Assembly (NCBI GenBank): GCA_028280265.1
Contig: JANQMD010000039.1
Coordinates: forward strand, 62,001 to 126,000
Direction: 5' to 3'
DNA from: Flavobacteriaceae bacterium
GTDB lineage: Bacteria > Bacteroidota > Bacteroidia > Flavobacteriales > Flavobacteriaceae
DNA length: 64,000 bases
Shown here: positions 27,335-35,095 of the stretch, in pieces
How the letters are laid out: every line of letters begins with the position of its first letter
Position numbering within the stretch: position 1 is the stretch's first letter
The notes under the pieces: model-generated
Told to the model about the DNA's origin: nothing
The model's database searches: none
Seen by the model: only the letters and a program-made list of their open reading frames with translations
Made by a program: the position numbers and the translations under genes

Positions 27335-27624
27335 AAGTACTGTTGCACAAGACCAATGAGTGTGTTTGCATCTTGCTCTCCAGTCTGACGCCACTTCATC
27401 TCACCATTTTTGTAGATCATAAAAGTAGGATTTCCTTTTACTCTCAATGCTTCTGCCAAGGTTTCGTTTTTCTTGATGTCAATTTTTATCACTTTCGCCT
27501 TGTCTCCTAAGGCGGCAGCCACATCTCGTAAAGTGTCTAAATTGTTTTCAGCCTCATCCCAGTCAAAATAAAAATCTATTAAGACTGGCTTTTCAACACT
27601 GATTAACTCTCCAAACTTTGTCAT
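27331..27624 (-). CDS. Thioredoxin-fold protein without the CxxC active site
   Basis: The protein has 97 aa. The thioredoxin fold is clear: VLIDFYFDWDEAENN, VIKIDIKKNETLAEALRVKGNPTFMIYKNG and a final helix. The cis-Pro is kept in GNPTF. Where thioredoxin has WCGPC this protein has DWDEAE, with no Cys in the whole protein, so it cannot do thiol-disulfide exchange. It may act as a chaperone-like or binding protein. I recall similar Cys-less proteins in other Flavobacteriia, which would mean the loss is old rather than recent damage. It overlaps the convergent deacetylase by 4 bases. Confidence 0.85.
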   Translation of the reverse strand: MTKFGELISVEKPVLIDFYFDWDEAENNLDTLRDVAAALGDKAKVIKIDIKKNETLAEALRVKGNPTFMIYKNGEMKWRQTGEQDANTLIGLVQQYF

Positions 27625-27707
27625 TTTTGTTTGTTTTAAGGGATATAGCGCTTTCGCAAACGCTTACATGGTTACAAATATAACATTTCTAATCAATTAC
27701 ATGATTA

Positions 27708-28934
27708 TCAAGCTTTTTTCAACTCTATGACAGTTATCTCTGGCCATATCCCTACTCTTCCTGGAAAAGCATGATACCCAAACCCTCTATTTACGTTGAT
27801 ATACCTGCCAAATTCCTCGTACACCCCTGCCCACTGTTTGTATACATATTTTGAGGGGCTCCACTTGATCCATCCAGGAATTTCAATTCCCATTTGCAAT
27901 CCATGTGTATGACCGCTTAACGTCAAATGATAGTGAAAATCATCGTTCTTCACCTGAACATCCCAATGAGAAGGATCGTGAGACATGAGCACTTTAAAAT
28001 CTTTTTGATCAACTCCAGATCCTGCCAACTTCAAATCTCCTTTTTTCTGGAATCCTCCTTTTCCCCAATTTTCTACACCAACCAATGCAATCTTCTGCCC
28101 ATCTTTCTCAATATATCGGTGTTCATTACATAGCAGTTCGAATCCCATTCTTGGATGTAAATCTTTTACGGCCTGAAAATTGGCTTTCTTCGCTTCCTCC
28201 GACGGCCATCTGGTATAATCCCCATAATCATGATTCCCTAAAACAGAGTACTTTCCATAAGGTGCCTTCAAGGCTCCAAACATCTCAATCCAGTTATCCA
28301 TTTCCTTGGCCTTATTATTCACAATATCACCCGTAAACAGAATCAAATCAGAATTTTGTTCATCAATCATATTCACTCCATATTGAATCTTCTCTTTGTT
28401 CGTAAAACTCCCAGAATGAATATCAGAAATTTGTGTGATCGTAAAACCGTCAAAAGCATCTGGCAAGTCTTCAAAAGACAGCTGGTACTTTAACACTTTG
28501 TAGTTATACCTTCCTTGAATGATTCCATACAAAAAAGAAGCAAAGGGGATGGCAGCAATTGTCAGCGCTAATTGAGAAACAAACTTTCTTCTTCCTGCAA
28601 TTGGCTGAGTTGGACTGCTACTTATCCAAGAGATGAGCTTTTGAACCCACCGCACTAAGTCTTCTCCAAATAAAATGGCAAGAATTAGAATTTTTGGGAT
28701 AATCACTGTGAGCATCATTCCTGCAGCCAATTGAAACGCTTTCGTTTGTCCTGCTGAACGAGGAGTTGTCATAATTACATAAATAAAATATGCATAGACT
28801 CCGATCCCAATGATCAACCAAGACCAGCGAATAATTTTGTTTTTTGTGACTGTTTTTATCGCCTGAAACGCATAGTATTCCAAGATAAAAACAACAACTG
28901 AAAAAATGATGAGAGGAATGATCCAACGAGGCAT
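27708..28934 (-). CDS. Membrane metallophosphoesterase (YaeI-like)
   Basis: This 408-aa protein has four N-terminal hydrophobic segments (about 4-22, 38-56, 70-92 and 120-140), then a calcineurin-like phosphoesterase domain with all metal motifs: SDIHSG, TGDIVNN, LGNHDYGDY, LMSHDPSHW and LSGHTHGLQ. Members of this group cleave phosphodiesters or phosphomonoesters of lipids at the membrane. The substrate is unknown. It is divergent from polA; a TATCTTTG box on its strand at 28957-28964 could be its -7 element, without a clear -33 partner. Confidence 0.9.
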   Translation of the reverse strand: MPRWIIPLIIFSVVVFILEYYAFQAIKTVTKNKIIRWSWLIIGIGVYAYFIYVIMTTPRSAGQTKAFQLAAGMMLTVIIPKILILAILFGEDLVRWVQKLISWISSSPTQPIAGRRKFVSQLALTIAAIPFASFLYGIIQGRYNYKVLKYQLSFEDLPDAFDGFTITQISDIHSGSFTNKEKIQYGVNMIDEQNSDLILFTGDIVNNKAKEMDNWIEMFGALKAPYGKYSVLGNHDYGDYTRWPSEEAKKANFQAVKDLHPRMGFELLCNEHRYIEKDGQKIALVGVENWGKGGFQKKGDLKLAGSGVDQKDFKVLMSHDPSHWDVQVKNDDFHYHLTLSGHTHGLQMGIEIPGWIKWSPSKYVYKQWAGVYEEFGRYINVNRGFGYHAFPGRVGIWPEITVIELKKA

Positions 28935-29008
28935 TAAGCGGATATTTTTGATTTTACAAAGATACTACGAAAATAAATCATGAATTTTAACATCATGTTA
29001 AAGTTTCG

Positions 29009-29034
29009 TAGCTTTACTTCGGAGTCCGAAGCTA
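29009..29034. repeat. Palindrome upstream of polA
   Basis: CTTCGGA-G-TCCGAAG is a perfect 7-bp inverted repeat, flanked further out by TAG and CTA. It lies in the untranslated leader of polA, within an in-frame but implausible N-terminal extension. Confidence 0.45.
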
Positions 29035-29096
29035 TCGCTTTTTTATCATTGCTACACGCTTTACGATCTCGAATTTTTACAATCTCACACTGTATC

Positions 29097-31955
29097 ATGT
29101 CAGACAAAAAACGACTTTTTCTACTCGATGCTTATGCCCTTATTTTTAGAGGATACTATGCATTCATTAAAAACCCCAGAATCAATTCCAAAGGGATGGA
29201 TACTTCCGCGATTATGGGCTTTACCAACTCTTTGCTGGATGTCATTAAAAGAGAAAAACCCGATTACCTGGCCGTTTGTTTCGACAAGGGCGGAAGCGTA
29301 GCCAGAACAGAAGCTTTTCCAGCATACAAAGCCAACCGTCAGGAAACTCCTGAAGCAATTAAAATAGCTGTACCATACATAGAAAAGATTCTCAAAGCTA
29401 TGAACATTCCTGCCATTGTAAAAGAAGGTTACGAGGCAGATGATGTGATTGGAACCTTGGCAAAAAAAGCGGAAAAGAAAGGATTAGAAACGTACATGGT
29501 AACTCCTGATAAGGATTTTGCACAGTTGGTTTCTGACAGCATTTTTATGTTCCGACCTCCACGAATGGGAAATTCCTATGAGAAATGGGGCGTAAAAGAA
29601 GTTCAAGAAAAGTTTGAAGTGGAAAGACCTGAACAGGTAATTGACTATCTGGGGATGATGGGCGATTCTGTGGATAATATTCCTGGCTTGCCTGGTGTGG
29701 GTGACAAAACAGCCAAAAAATTCCTAGCCGCTTATGGTTCTCTAGAAGGTTTATTAGCCAATACTCATGAGCTAAAAGGCAAGATGAAAGAAAAGGTAGA
29801 AGCCTCCAAAGAATTGGGAATCTTATCAAAGGAATTAGCCACCATTATGTTGGACGTTCCTGTAGAATTGAATGAAAATGAACTCATCTTCGAGCAGCCC
29901 AATATTGAGGAGGTCAAAGAGATTTTTACGGAATTGGAATTCCGCCGTCTGACAGAAAATTTCTTAAAGACCTTTGCTCCATCAGGACAAACAACTCAGG
30001 TGACTTCGACTCCGCTCAGTCACCAAAAGGATACGGGAATTTCGGTTACTTCGACTCCGCTCAGCAACCAGAATGGTCAGTTCGATTTGTTTGCAGCTCC
30101 GGGCTCTGGTAATGTTTCTGAAGAGGAGAGCATCCATGGATTTAAAACCATTAAAAATACAGATCACTTTTATCAGCACGTAAATACTCCGTTATCTAGA
30201 AAACTTTTGATGAGCAAACTCATGCAACAGACTTCTGTTTGTTTTGATACGGAAACCACAGGATTAAAATCTCTAGAGGTAGAACTAATCGGCATTGCTT
30301 TCTCTTGGGAAACAGGGAAAGGCTATTATGTCTCTTTCCCAGAAGATCAGGCTGAAACACAAACGATCCTAGAAGAGTTTCGTCCTTTTTTCGAAAATGA
30401 GTCCATCGAAAAAATTGGGCACAATTTAAAATACGACATCAAAGTTTTGTCGAACTATAACATGCCAGTAAAAGGAAAACTGTTCGATACCATGATTGCG
30501 CATTACCTGATCAATCCAGACATGCGTCACAATATGGATGTGCTCTCTGAGACTTATTTGAATTACGAACCAGTTTCCATCACCGAATTGATTGGAAAAA
30601 AAGGAAAAAATCAGCTGTCTATGCGCGTGGTTCCTGTAAAAGATCAAACAGAATACGCGGTAGAAGATGCAGACATCACACTTCAATTAAAAGAGCATTT
30701 TACCAAAGAATTGGAAAGTGGAAACGTAACAAAACTTTTTAACGAAGTAGAACTTCCCTTGGTTTCTGTTTTAACGGCCATGGAAATTGAAGGAATTAAC
30801 CTAAATACGGATTTCTTAAAAAGATTGTCTACAGATCTTACTGGTGACATACAACGATTGGAGCAAAATATTTATACGCAAGCTGGCGAGGAGTTTAACA
30901 TTGCTTCTCCGAAGCAGCTAGGACCTATTTTGTTTGATAAGCTAAAGTTGGTTGACAAACCCAAAAAGACGAAAACAGGTCAGTATTCCACTGCTGAAGA
31001 TGTCTTATCTTACTTAGCGAAAGACCATCAGATTGTTTCGGATATTTTAGAATATCGTCAGTATAAAAAATTACAAAGCACCTATGTTGATGCCTTACCA
31101 GAGGAGATCAATCCAAAAACAGGAAGGGTTCACACAGTTTACGCACAAGCAGTTGCTGCTACGGGAAGGTTGAGTTCCAACAACCCAAACTTACAGAACA
31201 TCCCGATTCGTACGGAGCGTGGTCGACAGGTGCGGAAAGCGTTTATTCCAAGAGATGAAAATCATGTCTTACTCGCAGCGGATTATTCGCAAATAGAATT
31301 GCGAATTATTGCTGCTTTGAGTGAAGAGGAAACGATGATTCAGGCTTTTCAAAATGGAGAAGACATTCACGCTTCAACAGCGGCTAAAGTCTTTAATGTT
31401 CCTATTGATGAAGTGACTCGTGAGCAGCGTAGTAATGCCAAAACGGTGAATTTTGGAATCATTTATGGAGTTTCTGCCTTTGGATTGAGCAATCAAACTG
31501 ATTTGACTCGGAAAGAATCAAAAGAATTGATCGACACTTATTATGCTACCTATCCAAAGCTGCGTGAATACATGTCGAGACAAGTCGATTTTGCCAGAGA
31601 ACATGGTTATGTAGAAACGGTATTGCAGCGTCGCAGGTATTTAAAAGACATCAACTCCAGAAATGCCATTGTCCGTGGAGCTGCCGAGCGTAATGCGGTG
31701 AATGCTCCTATTCAGGGTTCCGCTGCCGATATTATTAAGTTGGCTATGATTAACATTCACAAGCGATTTGCTCAGGAGGGTTTCCGCTCAAAAATGTTGT
31801 TACAGGTGCATGACGAATTGGTTTTTGATGCCCACAAAGAAGAACTAGAAATTATCAAACCCATTATCAAAGACGAAATGGAAAATGCCTTTCAAATGTC
31901 TGTTCCTTTGGATGTGGAAATGGGTATTGGCGAAAATTGGTTGGAGGCGCATTAG
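29097..31955 (+). CDS. polA: DNA polymerase I
   Basis: This 952-aa repair and replication polymerase has three domains. The 5' nuclease (1 to about 300) shows KRLFLLDAYALIFRGYYAF, YEADDVIGTLA and GDSVDNIPGLPGVGDKTA. The 3'-5' exonuclease (about 340-530) keeps its acidic residues (CFDTETTG, NLKYDIKVL, YAVEDADIT). The polymerase palm and fingers include LLAADYSQIELRI, RSNAKTVNFGIIYG and QVHDELVFD. The start is set at MSDKKRLF; an upstream in-frame ATG would add 39 residues of poor quality. The linker between nuclease and exonuclease (about 301-325) is built from two copies of a dispersed DNA repeat. A diverged copy of its last 23 codons lies at 36541-36609. Confidence 0.97.
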   Translation: MSDKKRLFLLDAYALIFRGYYAFIKNPRINSKGMDTSAIMGFTNSLLDVIKREKPDYLAVCFDKGGSVARTEAFPAYKANRQETPEAIKIAVPYIEKILKAMNIPAIVKEGYEADDVIGTLAKKAEKKGLETYMVTPDKDFAQLVSDSIFMFRPPRMGNSYEKWGVKEVQEKFEVERPEQVIDYLGMMGDSVDNIPGLPGVGDKTAKKFLAAYGSLEGLLANTHELKGKMKEKVEASKELGILSKELATIMLDVPVELNENELIFEQPNIEEVKEIFTELEFRRLTENFLKTFAPSGQTTQVTSTPLSHQKDTGISVTSTPLSNQNGQFDLFAAPGSGNVSEEESIHGFKTIKNTDHFYQHVNTPLSRKLLMSKLMQQTSVCFDTETTGLKSLEVELIGIAFSWETGKGYYVSFPEDQAETQTILEEFRPFFENESIEKIGHNLKYDIKVLSNYNMPVKGKLFDTMIAHYLINPDMRHNMDVLSETYLNYEPVSITELIGKKGKNQLSMRVVPVKDQTEYAVEDADITLQLKEHFTKELESGNVTKLFNEVELPLVSVLTAMEIEGINLNTDFLKRLSTDLTGDIQRLEQNIYTQAGEEFNIASPKQLGPILFDKLKLVDKPKKTKTGQYSTAEDVLSYLAKDHQIVSDILEYRQYKKLQSTYVDALPEEINPKTGRVHTVYAQAVAATGRLSSNNPNLQNIPIRTERGRQVRKAFIPRDENHVLLAADYSQIELRIIAALSEEETMIQAFQNGEDIHASTAAKVFNVPIDEVTREQRSNAKTVNFGIIYGVSAFGLSNQTDLTRKESKELIDTYYATYPKLREYMSRQVDFAREHGYVETVLQRRRYLKDINSRNAIVRGAAERNAVNAPIQGSAADIIKLAMINIHKRFAQEGFRSKMLLQVHDELVFDAHKEELEIIKPIIKDEMENAFQMSVPLDVEMGIGENWLEAH
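29999..30024. repeat. Dispersed 26-bp structured repeat, copy 1, inside polA
   Basis: The core ACTTCGACTCCGCTCAG is flanked by GGTGAC and GTCACC, a perfect 6-bp inverted repeat. It is in frame in the polA linker and encodes the peptide TSTPLS. Confidence 0.85.
30044..30069. repeat. Dispersed 26-bp structured repeat, copy 2, inside polA
   Basis: The same core as copy 1 is flanked here by GGTTAC and GCAACC. The outer GGTT/AACC still pair, with a base-pair exchange relative to copy 1. It is in the same reading frame (again TSTPLS), 45 bases downstream. Confidence 0.85.
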
Positions 31956-31977
31956 AAGATTAACCTAAAAAGAAACT

Positions 31978-33339
31978 ATGAATAAAGAATTATGGTATTC
32001 CATTTTGAACTTTAAAATGGATCAAATTGATGAAGAGTATGGTTTTACAGTTAGACTCGCAAAAGAAAATTATTGGACGAAAAACTTCACAAAGCTTGCC
32101 ATCATAGAGTATAAAAAATTTATGTACTTAGCAGCAACCTCTAATCGTATGGTTTCTCCCTCTGAAATCATTGACAAAGTATGGCATTTACATCTAGTTT
32201 ACACAAAATCGTATCAAGAGTTTTGTAAGCTTTTAGGAAAACAAATCCAACATATTCCTTCGACTCATAAAAGAGGAGAATTTCAGAGATTTAATTTGGC
32301 AAAACAACGTACAAAAAACGTCTATCAAGAGAATTTTGGGGAACAACCTATCTTTTTTTGGGAAGATCATGACATGTTTCAAGGTTTAAATTTGACCAAA
32401 TCAAAATATAAGTTGAGGTCCAGTATTATTGTGGCTATTGCTATTTTCATTGCTCTGATCATTCCATTTTTCTATCTTTTGAAACCTATCATTATTAAAA
32501 TTGGGAATCCAGAATTCATATTTTATTTGATTTTTCTAGCTGTACTTTGTTATTTAACTTTAGAAGTCATCAATGGTATACTCTTAAAAAGAATTCTTAA
32601 ACAAGCAAATAAGAACTCTTTTATATTTGACTTAAATTCTTTTGAGTTATTATATCTAAAAACTCAGAACATTTCTGATGTGGTCCATGCGCATTTTGAT
32701 GGGTTGTTTAGAAAAGGATTGGTGTATGCAAAAACTGATGGTATTATTGGGATCAATGACAGTGATTTAGCAGATCATTATACTAGAGAAGAATTAACAA
32801 TTTACACGACAATTAAAGAGTCTGGAAACTCCAATTTTTTAAACTTGGCAAGCGCTTTATCTGGAAAATCTATTTTTTACAACACGAAAAGTGCTATGGA
32901 TGCATTTAGAAAATATTTCTTAAAATCTCGAAAATTCGCCCAATTATTCTTTATCAATTTTGCCTTTTTATCATTGTTGACAATGATTAGCTTTATACGT
33001 TTATCACTAGGCTTTATAAGAGAAAAACCTATTAGCATTATTTTTATAATAACTGCGGTTCTTTGTTTTACAATGTACCAGTTTTTGAATCGGCTCTCTT
33101 ATAAAATTAGCACCAATATAATTCCTAGAATGTATAAGAATGATTTTATAAATATAGATCAAAAGGAAGGCAATCAAGAATGGAATTATTTTCTAGCAGG
33201 AACATACGCTCTATCATCAGGCCTTGCAACATTGATCAATTATAAGCCCCCCAAAAAAAATATAGATGATTATTTTAATGGTTGTTCTAGTTGCAGTTCT
33301 TGTAGCTCATGTGGTGGTTGTGGAGGTTGTGGTGATTAG
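31978..33339 (+). CDS. TIGR04222-like membrane protein with Cys-Gly tail
   Basis: The protein has 453 aa. The N-terminal part (1 to about 130) has a His-rich PSEIIDKVWHLHLVYTKSYQEFC stretch like that of glycine-rich-domain proteins. Two helices follow (about 142-165 and 172-195), then a globular middle (about 215-310) and two more helices (about 315-342 and 350-372). The last 20 residues are a repeated SSCSSC-GGCGGCGD tail. This layout fits the TIGR04222 membrane family, whose function is unknown. The Cys-rich tail may bind metal or be modified. It starts 22 bases after polA. Confidence 0.65.
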   Translation: MNKELWYSILNFKMDQIDEEYGFTVRLAKENYWTKNFTKLAIIEYKKFMYLAATSNRMVSPSEIIDKVWHLHLVYTKSYQEFCKLLGKQIQHIPSTHKRGEFQRFNLAKQRTKNVYQENFGEQPIFFWEDHDMFQGLNLTKSKYKLRSSIIVAIAIFIALIIPFFYLLKPIIIKIGNPEFIFYLIFLAVLCYLTLEVINGILLKRILKQANKNSFIFDLNSFELLYLKTQNISDVVHAHFDGLFRKGLVYAKTDGIIGINDSDLADHYTREELTIYTTIKESGNSNFLNLASALSGKSIFYNTKSAMDAFRKYFLKSRKFAQLFFINFAFLSLLTMISFIRLSLGFIREKPISIIFIITAVLCFTMYQFLNRLSYKISTNIIPRMYKNDFINIDQKEGNQEWNYFLAGTYALSSGLATLINYKPPKKNIDDYFNGCSSCSSCSSCGGCGGCGD

Positions 33340-33408
33340 GAAAACCATTGTCACTAGTAGTTTATAAAATATGGTGCTGTATATATCCGAGAATTAGTAT
33401 CTTTTTAC

Positions 33409-33443
33409 ACGCTACGTTTCATACACCAGACCGTTGGGCGTAA
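33409..33443 (+). repeat. Right half of an attC-like site (cassette entry point)
   Basis: The stretch CTACGTTTCATACACCAGAC, followed by CGTTGGGCGTAA, resembles the right arm at 34176-34203 (AACTGACGGTTATAC, then AACCGTTG). GTTGGGC fits the integron core GTTRRRY. Its left partner is not recognisable upstream, so this looks like a site that received a cassette. Confidence 0.5.
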
Positions 33444-33464
33444 TTTCCAAGCTGAATCTGAAAA

Positions 33465-33495
33465 TTTGAATAATTACCAAATTTTGGTATATTTG
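33465..33495 (+). promoter_or_regulatory. parDE promoter with palindromic operator
   Basis: TTTG (33465-33468), a 19-base spacer and TATATTTG (33488-33495) make a strong Bacteroidota promoter 16 bases before the parD ATG. The palindrome TACCAAA-T-TTTGGTA (33475-33489) lies in the spacer and overlaps the -7 box, the expected place for repression by the ribbon-helix-helix antitoxin. Confidence 0.75.
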
Positions 33496-33511
33496 AACAA
33501 ATCAAAACGGA

Positions 33512-33760
33512 ATGAAAAATACATCAATATCTTTAGGAAATTATTTTGACCAGTTTGTACAAACCCAAGTTTCAGCTGGACGTTACAAAAACGTGAGCGA
33601 AGTTATTCGTGCTGGACTTCGACTTTTAGAAGATGAGGAAAGCAAAGTCATAGCATTGAGAAATGCGATTCAAGAAGGTCTCAATAGTCCACTTGTAGAG
33701 GGCTTTGACTTTGACGAAAATTTAAAAAAGCTGAAAGCGGAAAAGAGAAAAAATGGCTAA
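33512..33760 (+). CDS. parD: Antitoxin of type II toxin-antitoxin system, ParD family
   Basis: The protein has 82 aa. The N-terminal ribbon-helix-helix (NTSISLGNYFDQFVQTQVSAGRYKNVSEVIRAGLRLLEDEE) is the DNA-binding dimer. The C-terminal part (about 45-82), which wraps the toxin, includes IQEGLNSPLVEGFDFDENL. It overlaps the toxin gene by 8 bases. Autoregulation is likely through the palindrome in the promoter. The gene lies in a cassette-like unit, so the pair may stabilise or simply travel with it. Confidence 0.93.
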   Translation: MKNTSISLGNYFDQFVQTQVSAGRYKNVSEVIRAGLRLLEDEESKVIALRNAIQEGLNSPLVEGFDFDENLKKLKAEKRKNG

Positions 33761-34052
33761 AGTAGTTTTAAGACAAAAAGCCATTAATGACTTGAACGAC
33801 ATTTGGGATTATACTTTCGAAAAGTGGTCGGCAAAACAAGCGGACAAATATTATGCGATAATAAAACTTGCTTGTAACGGAATTGGACAAAACCCAGATA
33901 TTGGAAATGAATATGATGGAATAAGCCAAAAGCTACTCGGACTCAAATCTGGAAAACATATTATCTTTTATCAATCACTTTCAGAAGATAAAATTGAGGT
34001 CATCAGGATTTTACATGAGAGAATGGATTTAAAAAACAGAATAAACGAATAA
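33753..34052 (+). CDS. parE: Toxin of type II toxin-antitoxin system, RelE/ParE family
   Basis: This 99-aa protein has the ParE fold: KVVLRQKAINDLNDIWDYTFEKW, QADKYYAIIKLACNGIGQNP, GLKSGKHIIFYQ and IEVIRILHERMDLKNRI. Family members with ParD partners usually poison DNA gyrase; RelE relatives cut mRNA. The ERMD ending with a conserved Arg-His pair before it fits ParE. Its stop is followed within 6 bases by the attC-like palindrome that ends the cassette. Confidence 0.92.
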   Translation: MAKVVLRQKAINDLNDIWDYTFEKWSAKQADKYYAIIKLACNGIGQNPDIGNEYDGISQKLLGLKSGKHIIFYQSLSEDKIEVIRILHERMDLKNRINE

Positions 34053-34057
34053 AAAAC

Positions 34058-34203
34058 TACGCCCAACAACGTATAACCACAATTACTTTTCCTGCTGACA
34101 GCAGGTCTTATAAATTAAATGTAAATTGGAGTACTATTCGCAAGTTGACAGATAAAAAACACAAACTAAAAACGCAACTGACGGTTATACAAAACCGTTG
34201 TGA
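34058..34203 (+). repeat. attC-like imperfect palindrome ending the parDE cassette
   Basis: This 146-base site opens with TACGCCCAAC, the reverse complement of GTTGGGCGTA at the start of the same unit (33433-33442). The left arm ACAACG-TATAACC pairs with the right arm GGTTATA-CAAAAC-CGTTGT, leaving six unpaired bases on the right only. The arms continue inward with CAATTAC against GCAACTG. The centre has a small hairpin CCTGCT-GAC-AGCAGG. The right end GTTGTGA departs from the strict GTTRRRY. Gene-cassette function is inferred. Confidence 0.55.
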
Positions 34204-34224
34204 CCAATTTAGGATTAATTCCAA

Positions 34225-35031
34225 ATGAATGAAACAAATCCAGTATATAGAGTAATTGAATTAGAATATCTATTGAGAAACGAATGTTGTGAAATAGATC
34301 CTAAAAAAATTACTGACACCTCATTTTATTCATATCGACACATAAATAGATTATTTACTTCTAAGAATGGAGAATCTATAAAAAGTTTCATTAACAGAAT
34401 TAAACTTCAAAAATCAGCCGAATATCTTTTTTATAGTTCCAAAAGTATATTTGAAATAGCTATAGAAGTTGGATACGAATCAACTTCATCATTTAGTAAA
34501 ATGTTTAAAAAAACTTATGGAGTTTCTCCTTCAGAGTACAGAAAAGCAAACAAAAAAAATAGTTTATTAAAAAATAATGATATAAAGTACAACTCAGAAC
34601 GATTTTTAACACAAAATGTGCGTGTAAAAAAATTAACTTTTAGAACTGGAATTAGCTTTGATGAGTTTTATCAATTGATTAAAACAACTTATCAAGCAAC
34701 TAATAAGAATAATGAAAATTTTATGATTCTATGGGATGAAGACCCACAAATGATTCAATCAAAAACATCAAGATGTTTTATAGCTTTTGAAAATTCTAAC
34801 TCTGAGCAGTTGACTGATAAAATTCCAATCTTGAGAGGTAAATATATACGTTTCGATACTTCTTCGTTTAAAATGTTTGATTATTCAGAATGGCATAAAG
34901 TTGCTTTTAGTCTTTTAGAACTAGAAAATATAGAAATGAGAGAAAGTACTTATATAGAACACTTTACTTTTAAATCGTTAGAATCCATAAATAGCTTTTA
35001 TCCTCAATTTATATCAACAGCTATTGAATAA
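34225..35031 (+). CDS. AraC-family regulator with GyrI-like effector domain
   Basis: The protein has 268 aa. Residues 1 to about 107 are an AraC-type double helix-turn-helix (SYRHINRLFTSKNGESIKSFINRIKL and SIFEIAIEVGYESTSSFSKMFKKTYGVSPSEYRK). Residues about 125-268 look like a GyrI-like ligand-binding domain, ending with a typical YIEHFTF strand. Such proteins sense small lipophilic or cationic compounds and activate nearby genes. The amine-oxidase lipoprotein gene 64 bases downstream is the natural target. The coding sequence is more A+T-rich than the core genes, suggesting acquisition. Confidence 0.85.
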   Translation: MNETNPVYRVIELEYLLRNECCEIDPKKITDTSFYSYRHINRLFTSKNGESIKSFINRIKLQKSAEYLFYSSKSIFEIAIEVGYESTSSFSKMFKKTYGVSPSEYRKANKKNSLLKNNDIKYNSERFLTQNVRVKKLTFRTGISFDEFYQLIKTTYQATNKNNENFMILWDEDPQMIQSKTSRCFIAFENSNSEQLTDKIPILRGKYIRFDTSSFKMFDYSEWHKVAFSLLELENIEMRESTYIEHFTFKSLESINSFYPQFISTAIE

Positions 35032-35095
35032 TGTCCTAAATGGACAAATAATCATGATATCTATCTAGTATTTTCATACTTTAAAATTTATAAAG

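Noticed and set aside
28980..29096. 39-residue N-terminal extension of PolA
   Set aside because: It runs through a palindrome and has no similarity to PolA; MSDKKRLF at 29097 fits the family.
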